The notes under the pieces: model-generated
Told to the model about the DNA's origin: nothing
The model's database searches: none
Seen by the model: only the letters and a program-made list of their open reading frames with translations
Program-made: the position numbers and the translations under genes
Shown: one piece after another, positions 41,647 through 50,800 of the stretch
Layout: every line of letters begins with the position of its first letter
Numbering within the stretch: the first letter of the stretch is position 1
Assembly (NCBI GenBank): GCA_947491945.1
Contig: CANLLN010000009.1
Location: 91,683-155,682, forward strand
Direction of reading: 5' to 3'
DNA length: 64,000 bases
DNA from: an uncultured Carboxylicivirga sp.
GTDB taxonomy: Bacteria > Bacteroidota > Bacteroidia > Bacteroidales > Marinilabiliaceae

Positions 41647-42540
41647 CTAGGCTATTTCTGTTTTTATCAACGAATCATAAATACCACCTCTTTCTAAAAA
41701 CTTACCATAGTTATACTCCATGCTATTATAAGCATCCTGCACCCCTACTTCTAAAATTGGTGAACTATATTTATGCCTACCTAAGCTGTTTTCAAAAAAC
41801 CTTCCTGATGGGTCAATCATTGCATACGATGAAATCATTTGAGAATTGTCTTCTGATACTAAGCTATTAATATGTTTATGCCTGTCCAGAAATAAATCAA
41901 ATTCCTCATTAGAAATGATATACTCATCTACTTTATTGTCGTTCTGCCCCTCAATAGGTAAAACTTGCATTACTTTCCATCTTTTGGGTTTTGCAAACTC
42001 AATGAAGTCAACAAAACTTTCGTTGTAATTAAATCTGTTTATTACCGTGTTTAATTTCAATTTGTAATTATTTACTCTAATTCTCTCAATTAATGAGTAA
42101 TAATGCTCACGCAGTAATGGCCTCTTACCTTGTAATGCTCTGCCAATTTTAATATTAGAAAATTCGTTTAAGCTATCGATACTCAATCCAATCCAGTCCA
42201 AATGCGTTTTGTTCTTTTTTAGAAAGTCATCTGAAAGCTTTGTACCATTACTAATAATCATAGTTGTCATTCCCAGTTCCTTTGCCAATATAATTAGCTC
42301 AGGTAACCAAGGGCAAAGCGTAGGCTCTCCACCTGCAAAAGTTATTTTCTCAAAGCCAAAACCAGCCAATTGTTTTACAATTTCAATGGCTTTGTCTTTT
42401 GGTAAATGTCCTTTCGGTAAAATACTACTTTTCACATCCTGAAATGTCGCAAAACAAAAGCCACAGTCCATGTTACATGGTTCCCATAAGTGAAAGTTTA
42501 CACTTGGGATAATCTCAATTGCACTAACTAATTTGTTCAT
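41647..42540 (-). CDS. Prokaryotic viperin (antiviral radical SAM enzyme)
   Basis: A 297-residue radical SAM protein with the 4Fe-4S motif C22-x3-C26-x2-C29 in the viperin-like context NFHLWEPCNMDCGFCFA, the SAM-binding KITFAGGEPTLCPWL strand, and a C-terminus ending in FLERGGIYDSL, matching the GG-Y tail of viperins. No SPASM or B12 domain is present. Viperins convert CTP (or UTP/GTP in bacteria) to ddh-nucleotides that end viral RNA chains. ATG 42540 is used rather than a GTG three codons upstream. It is co-transcribed with the kinase and sits right behind the integrase in the accessory zone of the element. MoaA-type or peptide-modifying radical SAM enzymes are the alternatives, made less likely by tail and length. 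Confidence 0.88.
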   Translation of the reverse strand: MNKLVSAIEIIPSVNFHLWEPCNMDCGFCFATFQDVKSSILPKGHLPKDKAIEIVKQLAGFGFEKITFAGGEPTLCPWLPELIILAKELGMTTMIISNGTKLSDDFLKKNKTHLDWIGLSIDSLNEFSNIKIGRALQGKRPLLREHYYSLIERIRVNNYKLKLNTVINRFNYNESFVDFIEFAKPKRWKVMQVLPIEGQNDNKVDEYIISNEEFDLFLDRHKHINSLVSEDNSQMISSYAMIDPSGRFFENSLGRHKYSSPILEVGVQDAYNSMEYNYGKFLERGGIYDSLIKTEIA

Positions 42541-42586
42541 AATATTCACGTTTAAAAAGTTAGCTTATAGCTATAACATGAATATT
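42541..42586 (-). promoter_or_regulatory. Nested inverted-repeat leader of the viperin operon
   Basis: Directly abutting the viperin start codon: outer arms AATATTCA (42541-42548) and TGAATATT (42579-42586) are perfectly complementary, and inside them TTAGC-N5-GCTA lies at 42560-42573. The same inner motif, at nearly the same distance from the start codon and also inside an outer stem touching the ATG, precedes the nuclease-like gene at 42601-44880. It could be a repressor site or an RNA hairpin hiding the ribosome binding region. Confidence 0.6.
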
Positions 42587-42600
42587 CTGTGAACAATTAA

Positions 42601-44880
42601 TTACTCTAGATAACCTGCTTCTGAATTATACTCACCAATAGAATATGAATACACGATATTGTCAAACTCTAAATGCTTCCATATTTTATTTTTCTTTATT
42701 GCTGATATGATATCAAATGGAGAACAGTTATTATCATTTTTCCATAATTTTAAATCCTCTTTCTTTAAAATTCTATCTTGTCCCGGCTCTGGAAGCCCAG
42801 AAGGATTATGATGACTAACATTGTCAACATTAAATCCTTCAAATTCATTTATTTCAAGCAGTGTTTTAAACATTTGCGTTGTTCTCATTGAATACAAATC
42901 ATCTCTTAAAATAATCGTCAATTCAAACAGACTTAGTTTTAAATACTTCTCATAGAAAATATTTTCGTCTCCCACATATACATTTGAAACAATTAATGGT
43001 TGGATGTTTAATTCATCTAAAGAACAATCAATTTTAAGTTCCTTTTTAATTTCAGGAAAATTATCTCTTATGTACTTTTCTCCTTTTTTAAGTTGATTTA
43101 CAGCATGAATTTTAAAATTTTCCAATACATATTTATGGTCTCGTTTGGGATTTTCCTCTACATATGTATTTTTTACTTCTACAATGAATAATGTTTTTTC
43201 CTTATATGCCAACGTGTCAATATCCCCACTAATCCTTGTTTTATTATCAATGGTGTAATTATACTTATAACTTGGCTTAGATTCGAATCCTGCATTTTCA
43301 AAAAGCTCTGCTATATCCCTTTCAGTATCTTCAGTTTGTTTATTATGTGCTAAAATTTCATCTCTAACAAATCTTCGATGGAGTACTACTTCCCATTTCA
43401 AGTCTTTGTTTAATGCAGACAACCAGAAATATAAATCACCTATCTTTATAAAAGGAGTATCTTCAATGTTAATTAATTGGCCGTTCTTTAAGTTCAAGTC
43501 AATAGTAAGATAATCAATAATACCAGTCACATCATCCTTACTCCATTGAAAATATTGGATACAATTATTAATTAATTCGTTTTCTTCAAATACTGATACA
43601 TAGTCAATTTGCCTTCTTTTTGAAAACACATTTTTAAACTCAGTTTCAAGTTGTCGCTTAAATACAGAGTCTACTTTCTTATTTTGAATACCAAAGAATC
43701 TACCTTGAGGAAATAAATTAGCCGCAAATACTTGAAGTAATAAGATAGCTTTTTCAAAGTCAACCTTACTTTCGGTTGATTCCGGTTTAAAAGCGAAAGG
43801 TATATTGAAAAACTTAAAATATTCTAAACTAGAATATTTCTTCATTATGTACTCTCTTCTCCACATGTCATTCTCCACATTACCCTTTCCCTTTAATTCA
43901 TCTATATTTCCTCGAATGACTTTGTTTATTAGATAATGCTCATTGTATTTGTCTTTTTTTAAGCTAGTCTGGTAATCCATGTAGCTCTTATTTGTTAAAA
44001 TTTCAGCTTCATTACCATCTATCATTTCAAAGTGAGCATTTCCAGTTAAAATGGAATTCACAATATTCTCATTCTCCGCTTTCGCAAACTGGAAATTAAT
44101 AATACCCCTTATTTGTTCTTTAATATCACTTACATTTTCCTTTGGTAGAAATTTAGGATCAAAGTTGTTTTCAAAATATTCTTTTGGCCTTAATGGTGGC
44201 AATTCTTGATTTAATATTTCAGAAAATGTTTCAATGCAATATTTAGGCTGAGAATGCAACTTATTATTAGAATTATCCTTTCTTTTTGCATTAATGAACT
44301 TGTTTAGGATATGTATCAAATTAAGCCTGTAACTAATTATCTTGCTGTTGTCATTAATATTTTGGGGAGAGTAGTTTTTAAATTTCTGAAAAAACGATAT
44401 TGCCTGAATGATAATATCTTCATAACTGAATTTTAAAATTTCTTCTTGATGTAAATTATCTTGAGCATCCCAATACTCCTTGTTATTTTTCAGAAATTCT
44501 AATTCTCTGTAGAATTGCTTTAGCTTTATATCTCTGGATGATTTAAAGGATTCAAATGTATCCCAGTGATAAGAGTACTTATAGCTTTCATAAAGTAAAA
44601 TGAAGTCTTGTGCTGATTTAAAATCAATATCCACAACAGCTTCTAAAAACCTTGTACTGGCATTTACTCCTCTAGAAAAGTAATAATATAAAATCTCATC
44701 CCATAGGTCGGTTTGAGATAAATCCTTTACGAAATTTGACGCAAAATCAGACTTATAAAAAGTATCTGATACTTTCTTATCCTTAAACGGAGTATTTACT
44801 TTCAGGAATAAGTATTCTACATCAGAAAATGAATTGCCTTCTAATGCTGCTAACGCTTCTTTTAACTTAGTTTTATTCAT
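42601..44880 (-). CDS. Large PD-(D/E)XK nuclease-like protein, putative defence effector
   Basis: A 759-residue protein with no signal peptide or membrane span. Most of the length is helical, Lys/Asn-rich and not recognised. Near the C-terminus a restriction-endonuclease-like core is visible: an alpha helix (ERDIAELFENAGFES), then G-D-I-D (D555), 12 residues, and E568-V-K570 in LFIVEVKN, the D-x12-E-x-K layout of PD-(D/E)XK nucleases, followed by a helix with Gln (AVNQLKKGEKYI). Such large proteins with a late nuclease-like domain occur among antiphage effectors. It is upstream of the viperin gene on the same strand (60 bases) and shares its leader architecture. Function is inferred; no homologue is named. 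Confidence 0.6.
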   Translation of the reverse strand: MNKTKLKEALAALEGNSFSDVEYLFLKVNTPFKDKKVSDTFYKSDFASNFVKDLSQTDLWDEILYYYFSRGVNASTRFLEAVVDIDFKSAQDFILLYESYKYSYHWDTFESFKSSRDIKLKQFYRELEFLKNNKEYWDAQDNLHQEEILKFSYEDIIIQAISFFQKFKNYSPQNINDNSKIISYRLNLIHILNKFINAKRKDNSNNKLHSQPKYCIETFSEILNQELPPLRPKEYFENNFDPKFLPKENVSDIKEQIRGIINFQFAKAENENIVNSILTGNAHFEMIDGNEAEILTNKSYMDYQTSLKKDKYNEHYLINKVIRGNIDELKGKGNVENDMWRREYIMKKYSSLEYFKFFNIPFAFKPESTESKVDFEKAILLLQVFAANLFPQGRFFGIQNKKVDSVFKRQLETEFKNVFSKRRQIDYVSVFEENELINNCIQYFQWSKDDVTGIIDYLTIDLNLKNGQLINIEDTPFIKIGDLYFWLSALNKDLKWEVVLHRRFVRDEILAHNKQTEDTERDIAELFENAGFESKPSYKYNYTIDNKTRISGDIDTLAYKEKTLFIVEVKNTYVEENPKRDHKYVLENFKIHAVNQLKKGEKYIRDNFPEIKKELKIDCSLDELNIQPLIVSNVYVGDENIFYEKYLKLSLFELTIILRDDLYSMRTTQMFKTLLEINEFEGFNVDNVSHHNPSGLPEPGQDRILKKEDLKLWKNDNNCSPFDIISAIKKNKIWKHLEFDNIVYSYSIGEYNSEAGYLE

Positions 44881-44927
44881 ATTTAAACATTATATAAGAG
44901 TTAGCTCGTGGCTAATAATGTTTAAAT
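44881..44927 (-). promoter_or_regulatory. Nested inverted-repeat leader of the nuclease-like gene
   Basis: Outer arms ATTTAAACATTAT (44881-44893) and ATAATGTTTAAAT (44915-44927) form a perfect 13-bp stem that touches the start codon at 44880; inside it TTAGC (44901-44905) and GCTAA (44911-44915) form a second stem with a five-base loop. The architecture copies that before viperin. A folded transcript would bury the ribosome binding region. Confidence 0.65.
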
Positions 44928-44969
44928 ATATGCTTCAAAATTAAAAAATAATATCCACAAATAAAATAT

Positions 44970-45536
44970 TCATATTGATTGTACGAATTTTATGGAATCC
45001 ATCCTTCTCAACCACCCCTTCAAAAACTTATGATTCTGACCTCGTTGGGCAATTGTGTTGTAATAATGAATACGTGCAGATTTAATGGCGTTAAAGAGCA
45101 ATTCCGGTGGACAAGAGTTAATAGCTTTGATGGTGTTTTTACCGATAATTCCATCGAGTTTAAGGTCACTATCAAAGAAGCGATTCAAGACCTTCTGAAC
45201 GCCACAACTACCCCAATATCCACTATTGACACACCAGTCAAAAATGATTTCTTGTAACGAGCCGGAGTTAATGCTTCCGATTTTGTATTTATCGTAAAAA
45301 GTTTGTTTGTAGAACTGTTTAACCATTGCAGTTAAATCCGGAATATCAATCTTGGCGTTTCGTTTTAGCTCTCCAAAAGTCAATTTGTATCCATCAATTA
45401 TTTGCCAACCTTCCCAGTTTGGATGCAGGTTTCTGGCTACCCCCATATATGTCTCACCACCTCTGTCTCCGGTTACATTGGCGTAGTAGCCTTCGTGCTT
45501 TATTACGCCATTAAAGAGTTCATCAAATGTCTTCAT
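44970..45536 (-). CDS. GH108 muramidase endolysin
   Basis: A 188-residue phage-type lysozyme of the GH108 plus PG_binding_3 design. The N-terminal motif VIKHEGYYANVTGDRGGETYMGV carries the catalytic Glu (E15, in the E-G-G/Y box) and the GDRGGET loop; the C-terminal half (GVQKVLNRFF ... DGIIGKNTIKAINS) is the peptidoglycan-binding region. No signal peptide, so it needs a holin for release, and the holin-like gene overlaps it by 14 bases upstream. It cleaves the MurNAc-GlcNAc backbone at the end of infection. Confidence 0.9.
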   Translation of the reverse strand: MKTFDELFNGVIKHEGYYANVTGDRGGETYMGVARNLHPNWEGWQIIDGYKLTFGELKRNAKIDIPDLTAMVKQFYKQTFYDKYKIGSINSGSLQEIIFDWCVNSGYWGSCGVQKVLNRFFDSDLKLDGIIGKNTIKAINSCPPELLFNAIKSARIHYYNTIAQRGQNHKFLKGWLRRMDSIKFVQSI

Positions 45537-45945
45537 TCTTGCGTTTGGTTTTAAGTTTTACGTTGTTTACTCCGGAAATTGCGCCACCGAAAAGGAAGTC
45601 AATAATGGTGCTTAGTTTGGTTGAGATACCGCCATTAATGCTGCTTACAAAGGCTATTTGCCAATCTTTTAATTCAATGGTCTGAAACACGAAATAGTTA
45701 AGCATTAGAATCGTTAATGCGCACCAAGCCAGTAAGAAGAAAAGTGCAAACACTTTTTGCAGCCAACTATCCTGTGCATACATGTCACGAGCAGAATCCC
45801 GGTCGGCAACTGCCATTTTAAAAAGCTCCATTTTGCCATGTAGCTTTTCTTCCTGCGTGGTAAAAATCTCATCAATGAGTTTTGTGCCAACTTTCAATGT
45901 CTCTGCTACTCCGGCATTGGTTAGTTTTCCAAATATCTTTCTCAT
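45523..45945 (-). CDS. Holin-like membrane protein
   Basis: A 140-residue protein with an amphipathic N-terminal helix region (MRKIFGKLTNAGVAETLK), a charged stretch and two hydrophobic segments (about residues 64-87 and 93-122, the second Gly-rich: SSINGGISTKLSTIIDFLFGG), then a basic tail. This resembles the 3TM phage holin family (Holin_3TMs-like). It overlaps the endolysin gene by 14 bases and the following coiled-coil gene by 4, a compact lysis cassette. It would form the inner-membrane lesion releasing the muramidase. Confidence 0.72.
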   Translation of the reverse strand: MRKIFGKLTNAGVAETLKVGTKLIDEIFTTQEEKLHGKMELFKMAVADRDSARDMYAQDSWLQKVFALFFLLAWCALTILMLNYFVFQTIELKDWQIAFVSSINGGISTKLSTIIDFLFGGAISGVNNVKLKTKRKNEDI

Positions 45946-46274
45946 CGCTCCACAAATTTTAAGATGGTATCAAGCTTGTCATTGAGTTGCTTGATGGTCT
46001 GATGAAACAGTTCCTTACTCACATAGATTTCCTTGGAGCTATCCCTTAAATCGGAAACACGTTTATGAAGTATGGCAAACTTGTTTTCAGCTCCTTCCAG
46101 TTCTTTTGTTAGGTGCTTAATGTCTTTCTCCAGTAAATCCGTTTTGGCTTCCACCGTTTCCTTTGTCGCATTCTTTGAAATAGCATTGCGAATGATAAAC
46201 GAAACCACTCCAACCATTAATGAGCTTAACCCGGCTATCACAACCCAGTAGAATTTAATTGTCATTTCCTCCAT
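45942..46274 (-). CDS. Membrane-anchored coiled-coil protein of the lysis cassette
   Basis: A 110-residue protein: one N-terminal membrane span (about residues 8-29, YWVVIAGLSSLMVGVVSFII) followed by a long coiled coil (about 38-105). Its stop overlaps the holin start by 4 bases, a stop-start coupling. The topology is that of an inner-membrane spanin or an anti-holin; no outer-membrane partner is seen. The start could be the ATG three codons downstream at 46265. Confidence 0.6.
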   Translation of the reverse strand: MEEMTIKFYWVVIAGLSSLMVGVVSFIIRNAISKNATKETVEAKTDLLEKDIKHLTKELEGAENKFAILHKRVSDLRDSSKEIYVSKELFHQTIKQLNDKLDTILKFVER

Positions 46275-46276
46275 GT

Positions 46277-46891
46277 CTAAAAGATTTTAATGGTTTCGGT
46301 ACTACCTCCGGGAAAGCGGTTTTTCTCCATTGTGGCACTCTGGTTTTCAATGTGCATAATGGCATCCACATCGTGTTCCCAGTCTGTTCCACCTTTAGAT
46401 GTCCCATCACGGTTAGCTTTAAAAACCAGAATAAATGATGTATTCGGGAATCGCTTTTTAAGGGCTTTAAAATCATCCGGTTTCATGCCTACGGTTTGAG
46501 TACTGTCCAAGAAAACGGCATCGTAGCCTTTAAACTGGCTTGTATCGTAGTTTTCCACAAAATCAATTGGATTACTGATTCTTAATCGTAAGAGCTTTTC
46601 CTGAAGAGAACCTTTTACACCTTCCTCATTGGAAACATACAGAACATTCAATCCACATTTGACCAGTAAATCAGCGAACAATAAAGCCACGGAGCTTTTA
46701 CCATGAAACCTTTGTCCATATATCATCAAATAGAATGGCTTGTATGGTTTACCAAGGAGTTTCCCGAACTTTCCGGCTAGAGAAAGTGTAGAAAACTTCA
46801 TTTTGGCTATCTGGTTAGCTGATACTACCTGATTGGGAGCTACGTTTACTGTTCTTGTTGCCCTTGGTTTTGAGCCACTACTTTTGGGCAT
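46277..46891 (-). CDS. P-loop ATPase (RecA/RadA-like fold)
   Basis: A 204-residue NTPase. A Pro/Ser/Arg-rich leader of about 30 residues precedes the core with Walker A at residues 59-66 (GQRFHGKS), a strand NVLYVSNEEG and Walker B at 124-130 (YDAVFLD), followed by a sensor-like strand (SFILVFKANRDG) and a D-x-x-x-I-M-H segment. The order is that of RecA-fold ATPases such as phage AAA_24/RadA-type proteins. It may serve recombination, replication or genome packaging; a packaging-ATPase role is attractive because no terminase is seen but is unproven. It starts 14 bases after the lysine-rich gene. Confidence 0.6.
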   Translation of the reverse strand: MPKSSGSKPRATRTVNVAPNQVVSANQIAKMKFSTLSLAGKFGKLLGKPYKPFYLMIYGQRFHGKSSVALLFADLLVKCGLNVLYVSNEEGVKGSLQEKLLRLRISNPIDFVENYDTSQFKGYDAVFLDSTQTVGMKPDDFKALKKRFPNTSFILVFKANRDGTSKGGTDWEHDVDAIMHIENQSATMEKNRFPGGSTETIKIF

Positions 46892-46905
46892 TGAGGTAGT
46901 GGCAT

Positions 46906-47820
46906 TTACTTTCCCAATCCGGCAACACCTTTCAATCCGTTTAATTGGATGTTGGTTACCAGTAACTTATCGCTATCCAGATAATCTTCCAGATGCTTTT
47001 GCACTTGGTTAATGCGGTCGTATGCCCGGTCTGAACTGGTAACTTTACCGTTCTTTTTGGCATTCTTTATACTTGTGAGTAGTCGTTTTGCCTTATCAAT
47101 GGTGATATTACCGTAAAGGTTGATGAAACGTTTTATTAACGATACAGCAGGAGTTACACCGTAGCTATCCACGATATTTTTTAGTTTGGAATACATTGAA
47201 TCCGGCACTTCAAAAGTACAGGAACTACCCATTTCCTTGTAAGTTCGTGCAAGGTCATTACCAATCTTTTTAACTTCCTCTGCATACTTACTGGATTTAC
47301 GAATAGTCTTTTCTGTGGCTGCTTTCTGAATCACTTTATAGAGCAAGGAAACCTGACGTTCTGTTACTTTCTTACCATGCATATTCAGATAACGCTTAAT
47401 AATCTTTACTTCCAAAGGCATTAAAGGCACTTCATTGGGCTTTCGTTGTGCTGTTTTAGAAGTAGTTTTCTTTGCAGAAGAAGTCCGCTTTTTTGCAGTT
47501 TTCTTGTTACTGGTTTTAGCAGTTGCTTTCGGTTTTTTCTTGCTATCCCGGTATTCCTTTAAAGCCTCTTTGTATTGTCCGGATTCCTTATCCAGAATGT
47601 TTAAAGGATGGTCAAATGGTAATTCAGGAAAACGCTTTACGTTGATGTACGGCTCAACAATCTTAAAATGATTATCAAGCATTTCTTTTATATCCTTATC
47701 ATCACTGTAAAAGTCTGCAAAAGCATCAAACTCTTTGTGAGCTTCACGAGCTGCTTCCGGCAATTGTGAAAAGTCAATATCCTTGGTTGCTTCCTTGTAG
47801 TTTTTTATTGTAAGCTTCAT
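46906..47820 (-). CDS. Lysine/alanine-rich nucleoid-like protein
   Basis: A 304-residue soluble protein not matched to a family. Residues 95-135 are a histone-H1-like basic tract (repeated K/A/T/S, for example KKTAKKRTSSAKKTTSK), flanked by helical domains; the C-terminus ends GLKGVAGLGK. The tract suggests DNA binding or condensation. It lies between the helicase and the ATPase in one operon and probably belongs to the DNA-handling module. Confidence 0.55.
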   Translation of the reverse strand: MKLTIKNYKEATKDIDFSQLPEAAREAHKEFDAFADFYSDDKDIKEMLDNHFKIVEPYINVKRFPELPFDHPLNILDKESGQYKEALKEYRDSKKKPKATAKTSNKKTAKKRTSSAKKTTSKTAQRKPNEVPLMPLEVKIIKRYLNMHGKKVTERQVSLLYKVIQKAATEKTIRKSSKYAEEVKKIGNDLARTYKEMGSSCTFEVPDSMYSKLKNIVDSYGVTPAVSLIKRFINLYGNITIDKAKRLLTSIKNAKKNGKVTSSDRAYDRINQVQKHLEDYLDSDKLLVTNIQLNGLKGVAGLGK

Positions 47821-47863
47821 ATCATTAGTTTTTTATTGTTGTCGAATTGATTTACAGTCCTAC

Positions 47864-50800
47864 CTATTCGGTAGGCAGGCCTGCTACAGCTTTAAGTTGC
47901 TTTTGCTTTATCAGAATGGCTTTTGCCCGGAGCTTCACCAGTTTAAGTTTTTTGCCTTGGTCGATACTGATGGTCTTAGTTTTGGTAGTAGCCTTCTTCT
48001 GCTTGGCTAACCTTTGAGGGAATTGCTTTTTATCCTGCTCAAACATTTCCATCGCTTCTTTGGTCAGACTATCTGTGTTATCATTCCGTTTTGAACCTTT
48101 CTCCAGATATTCTTCAAAATAGTTCCGGGGCACTTTTACCGATAAGCTAAATCGCTCTCCAAGTAGATTCAGTAGCTTGGGCATTTTCTTTTCTGATACC
48201 GAAGCTTTCATATTGCCCGATACCATTTCAAAACCATCCCGGCTATTCTCCAATAGCTTCACCACTTCCTTATCCGTATAAATCGGAATGTGGCTTTTGG
48301 TTTTAGGCATGATAACCTTGAAAGTGTCATCGTAGTGGCGTACAATGCTAATCTTGTTTTCGGTGCTGATGGTAGCTCCACTGCGCAAGCTCATAATGTG
48401 CTTTTGCAGTTTGGCAATGGGCGCAACCACATAGCTGCTGGAATTCTTTTCAGCTTCATCCGGTGACCATGCTTCTGACATGAGGATTCCTTTCTGAATA
48501 CCTCTACCTTTGGTGGTATAGCTTACCAGTTTGCCTGAGAAGTCAGCCGAACCTTGAAGGATATTTCCGGTAACGATGTATCGCACTTGCCTGTCCTGAG
48601 TAAAGTTTTTAATGGCTTCATCCCACTTTCCAATCAGACTTTCCTTTTGTGGTGTGCTTAATTGAAAACTACGTGCCTGAATACGCTCAATTTCTTTGGC
48701 TGTATCTCCCGATGCAGGTAGAACGATGTACTTTCGACTATCTGAAATGGCGAAACGAAGCTTTACAGCCGATGGCGCATAAGGATTGTTCCGTTTGGGA
48801 TTAATATCAAAACCAAGGAAGATACAGTATGAGTTATCGCTGCTTTCACTGTCAAAGCTCAATGCCGGGTAGAAATAGCCATGCCCAATTTTAAAGAACT
48901 TGAAAAAGGCATTCAGATAGTTCTTTCGGTTCTGGCTTTGCATTTTCACCTGCGTAATCTTCTCCTGTTTGGCATCTTCCAGTTCCTCTGTTCGTTCAGT
49001 CATGTACTCGTTTTGAGCTGCCTTGTCAAATACAGGTATTTTCTGAAAAGCTTTTTCATTGGGAATATCAGCAGTCAGCTCTTTGTACTTGGTTTCAATC
49101 TCCTTTAAATCTTCTATCAGTTTGCTTTGCACATGCTTCTCGTGCGCTGCAATAATATCTTCAGAAATACTGTCCGGGTGTTTGCCAGTCAGATGCTTTT
49201 TAATCAGCTTCTCCAGTTCCGGTTTGCCATACGGCTTTTTTAGTACATTACATTCACATTTTTCCAAGAAGGTATCATTACCAAAAACAGAACGCCCACC
49301 TTTCCCGGCAATCACAACACGCTTATCCAGTGTCTCCGCTTTTAGATTCAGGATTACAACTTCAAGGTCGTATTCATCGGCTTGCTTGAGGTACTCCACG
49401 TAATCGTTGTATCGCTCAATGACCTCATTGTAGAACTTCTCCTGTTCTTTAACCGATAATACCGCTACTCGTCCGGTTACCTTTGAAGCATCACCTTCCG
49501 ATGGTGTTTCATCGCTTTCCTTTCCTTCAAATTTGAGAGGATTATCCAAAGCTTTGTTTAGTTCCGGATTCTCCAACATATACTGGCGAACCACTTTATC
49601 ACCGTATTTATTCAGGAAGTCATCCGATTCCAGTTGTGACTTGCTACTTTTCTGGTTAGAAGTGGTATTGGCATCCAATGATTTCAGCTTCTTTTTAAGC
49701 ATCATCATAAACCGCTTTTGCGCCGGAATGGATGAGATAATGTAATCGTAAATCGGTTTCATTATCTGTCCGGTACGGTTGATACGACCACGCTTTTGAA
49801 TCTCGGTATTGATATTCAGTTCCGGTTGAAGTATGACCATCACACGCTGCTTCACCTGTTCGGCAGGTACTTTATCGGTGACAATGGCATGAGCCGAAGC
49901 CCCGGTAGAACCACTCTGGTTAATCAGCAAACAATCAATTTCATTATCGTTGAATCTACGGAATAAGTCAGCGGTGTTTTCCTTCTTTCTACTCATCACC
50001 AAAGCTGTTGTATTCTTGGCATTGGTTGAGTTGTACTGAACACAAAGCTTACGTCCGGTAACTTCTCCAACGGTATAGCCAGCCTCTTTTATTTTTTGGA
50101 TGATTAAGTCCAATGGGCTTATGGTAATTCCAGTTGAAGCCTTTTCAATTCTCCTGATAATATCACGGTATGCAAACTGAGCTTCTTCCGATAAATCGGC
50201 AATATTGAAAGCTTTACCTTCACTTTGTCCGTCAATATCCTTTTCAGTATAACGAAGAACCGAATCCAGACCTTTCTCCAGAACAGTTGAAAAATCTGCA
50301 TTAATCACATCGTCCGGTTTTGCCATTCCTTCCAGAAAGCTTCCCATTGTAGAAGCAAAAGCAATGATTGGCTTCTTACCATCCTTTAATCTCTGGATGG
50401 CATGTTCAGCCACATCAGAAGCATTGATACTAAACAGCAATTGGTTAATGACATTGAAAACCTTGGAGAAGTAGGGAATATTATCAACTCCGGCTTTTTC
50501 AGTTCCTTTACGTGTTTCCACTTCTTTACTTTCGGCTGCTGCAACCTTATCAAGTTGTTCAACCTGTTTGTTAATGTACTTTTCCTGAAAGCCAATAATA
50601 TCACGAATAATGGCTGTTATCTTATCGGCAATGTCAGCTTGTTCTTTGGCTTTTTCTTTCAGTTCAATGTAGTTGACTTCCACACCTTCAAAGGAACGTT
50701 CACGCCTAATCATTTGACCTTCTGAAACCAATTGAGCTGCTAAGATTTCTTGCAATGCCACACCTCCTTTTGAAATGGCTTCCACTAAATCCTCTTTGCT

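Noticed and set aside
41647..42540. Molybdenum-cofactor MoaA or 7-carboxy-deazaguanine synthase
   Set aside because: No C-terminal cysteine cluster of MoaA, and length, the sequence around the Fe-S motif and the GG-Y tail fit viperin; no cofactor genes are adjacent.
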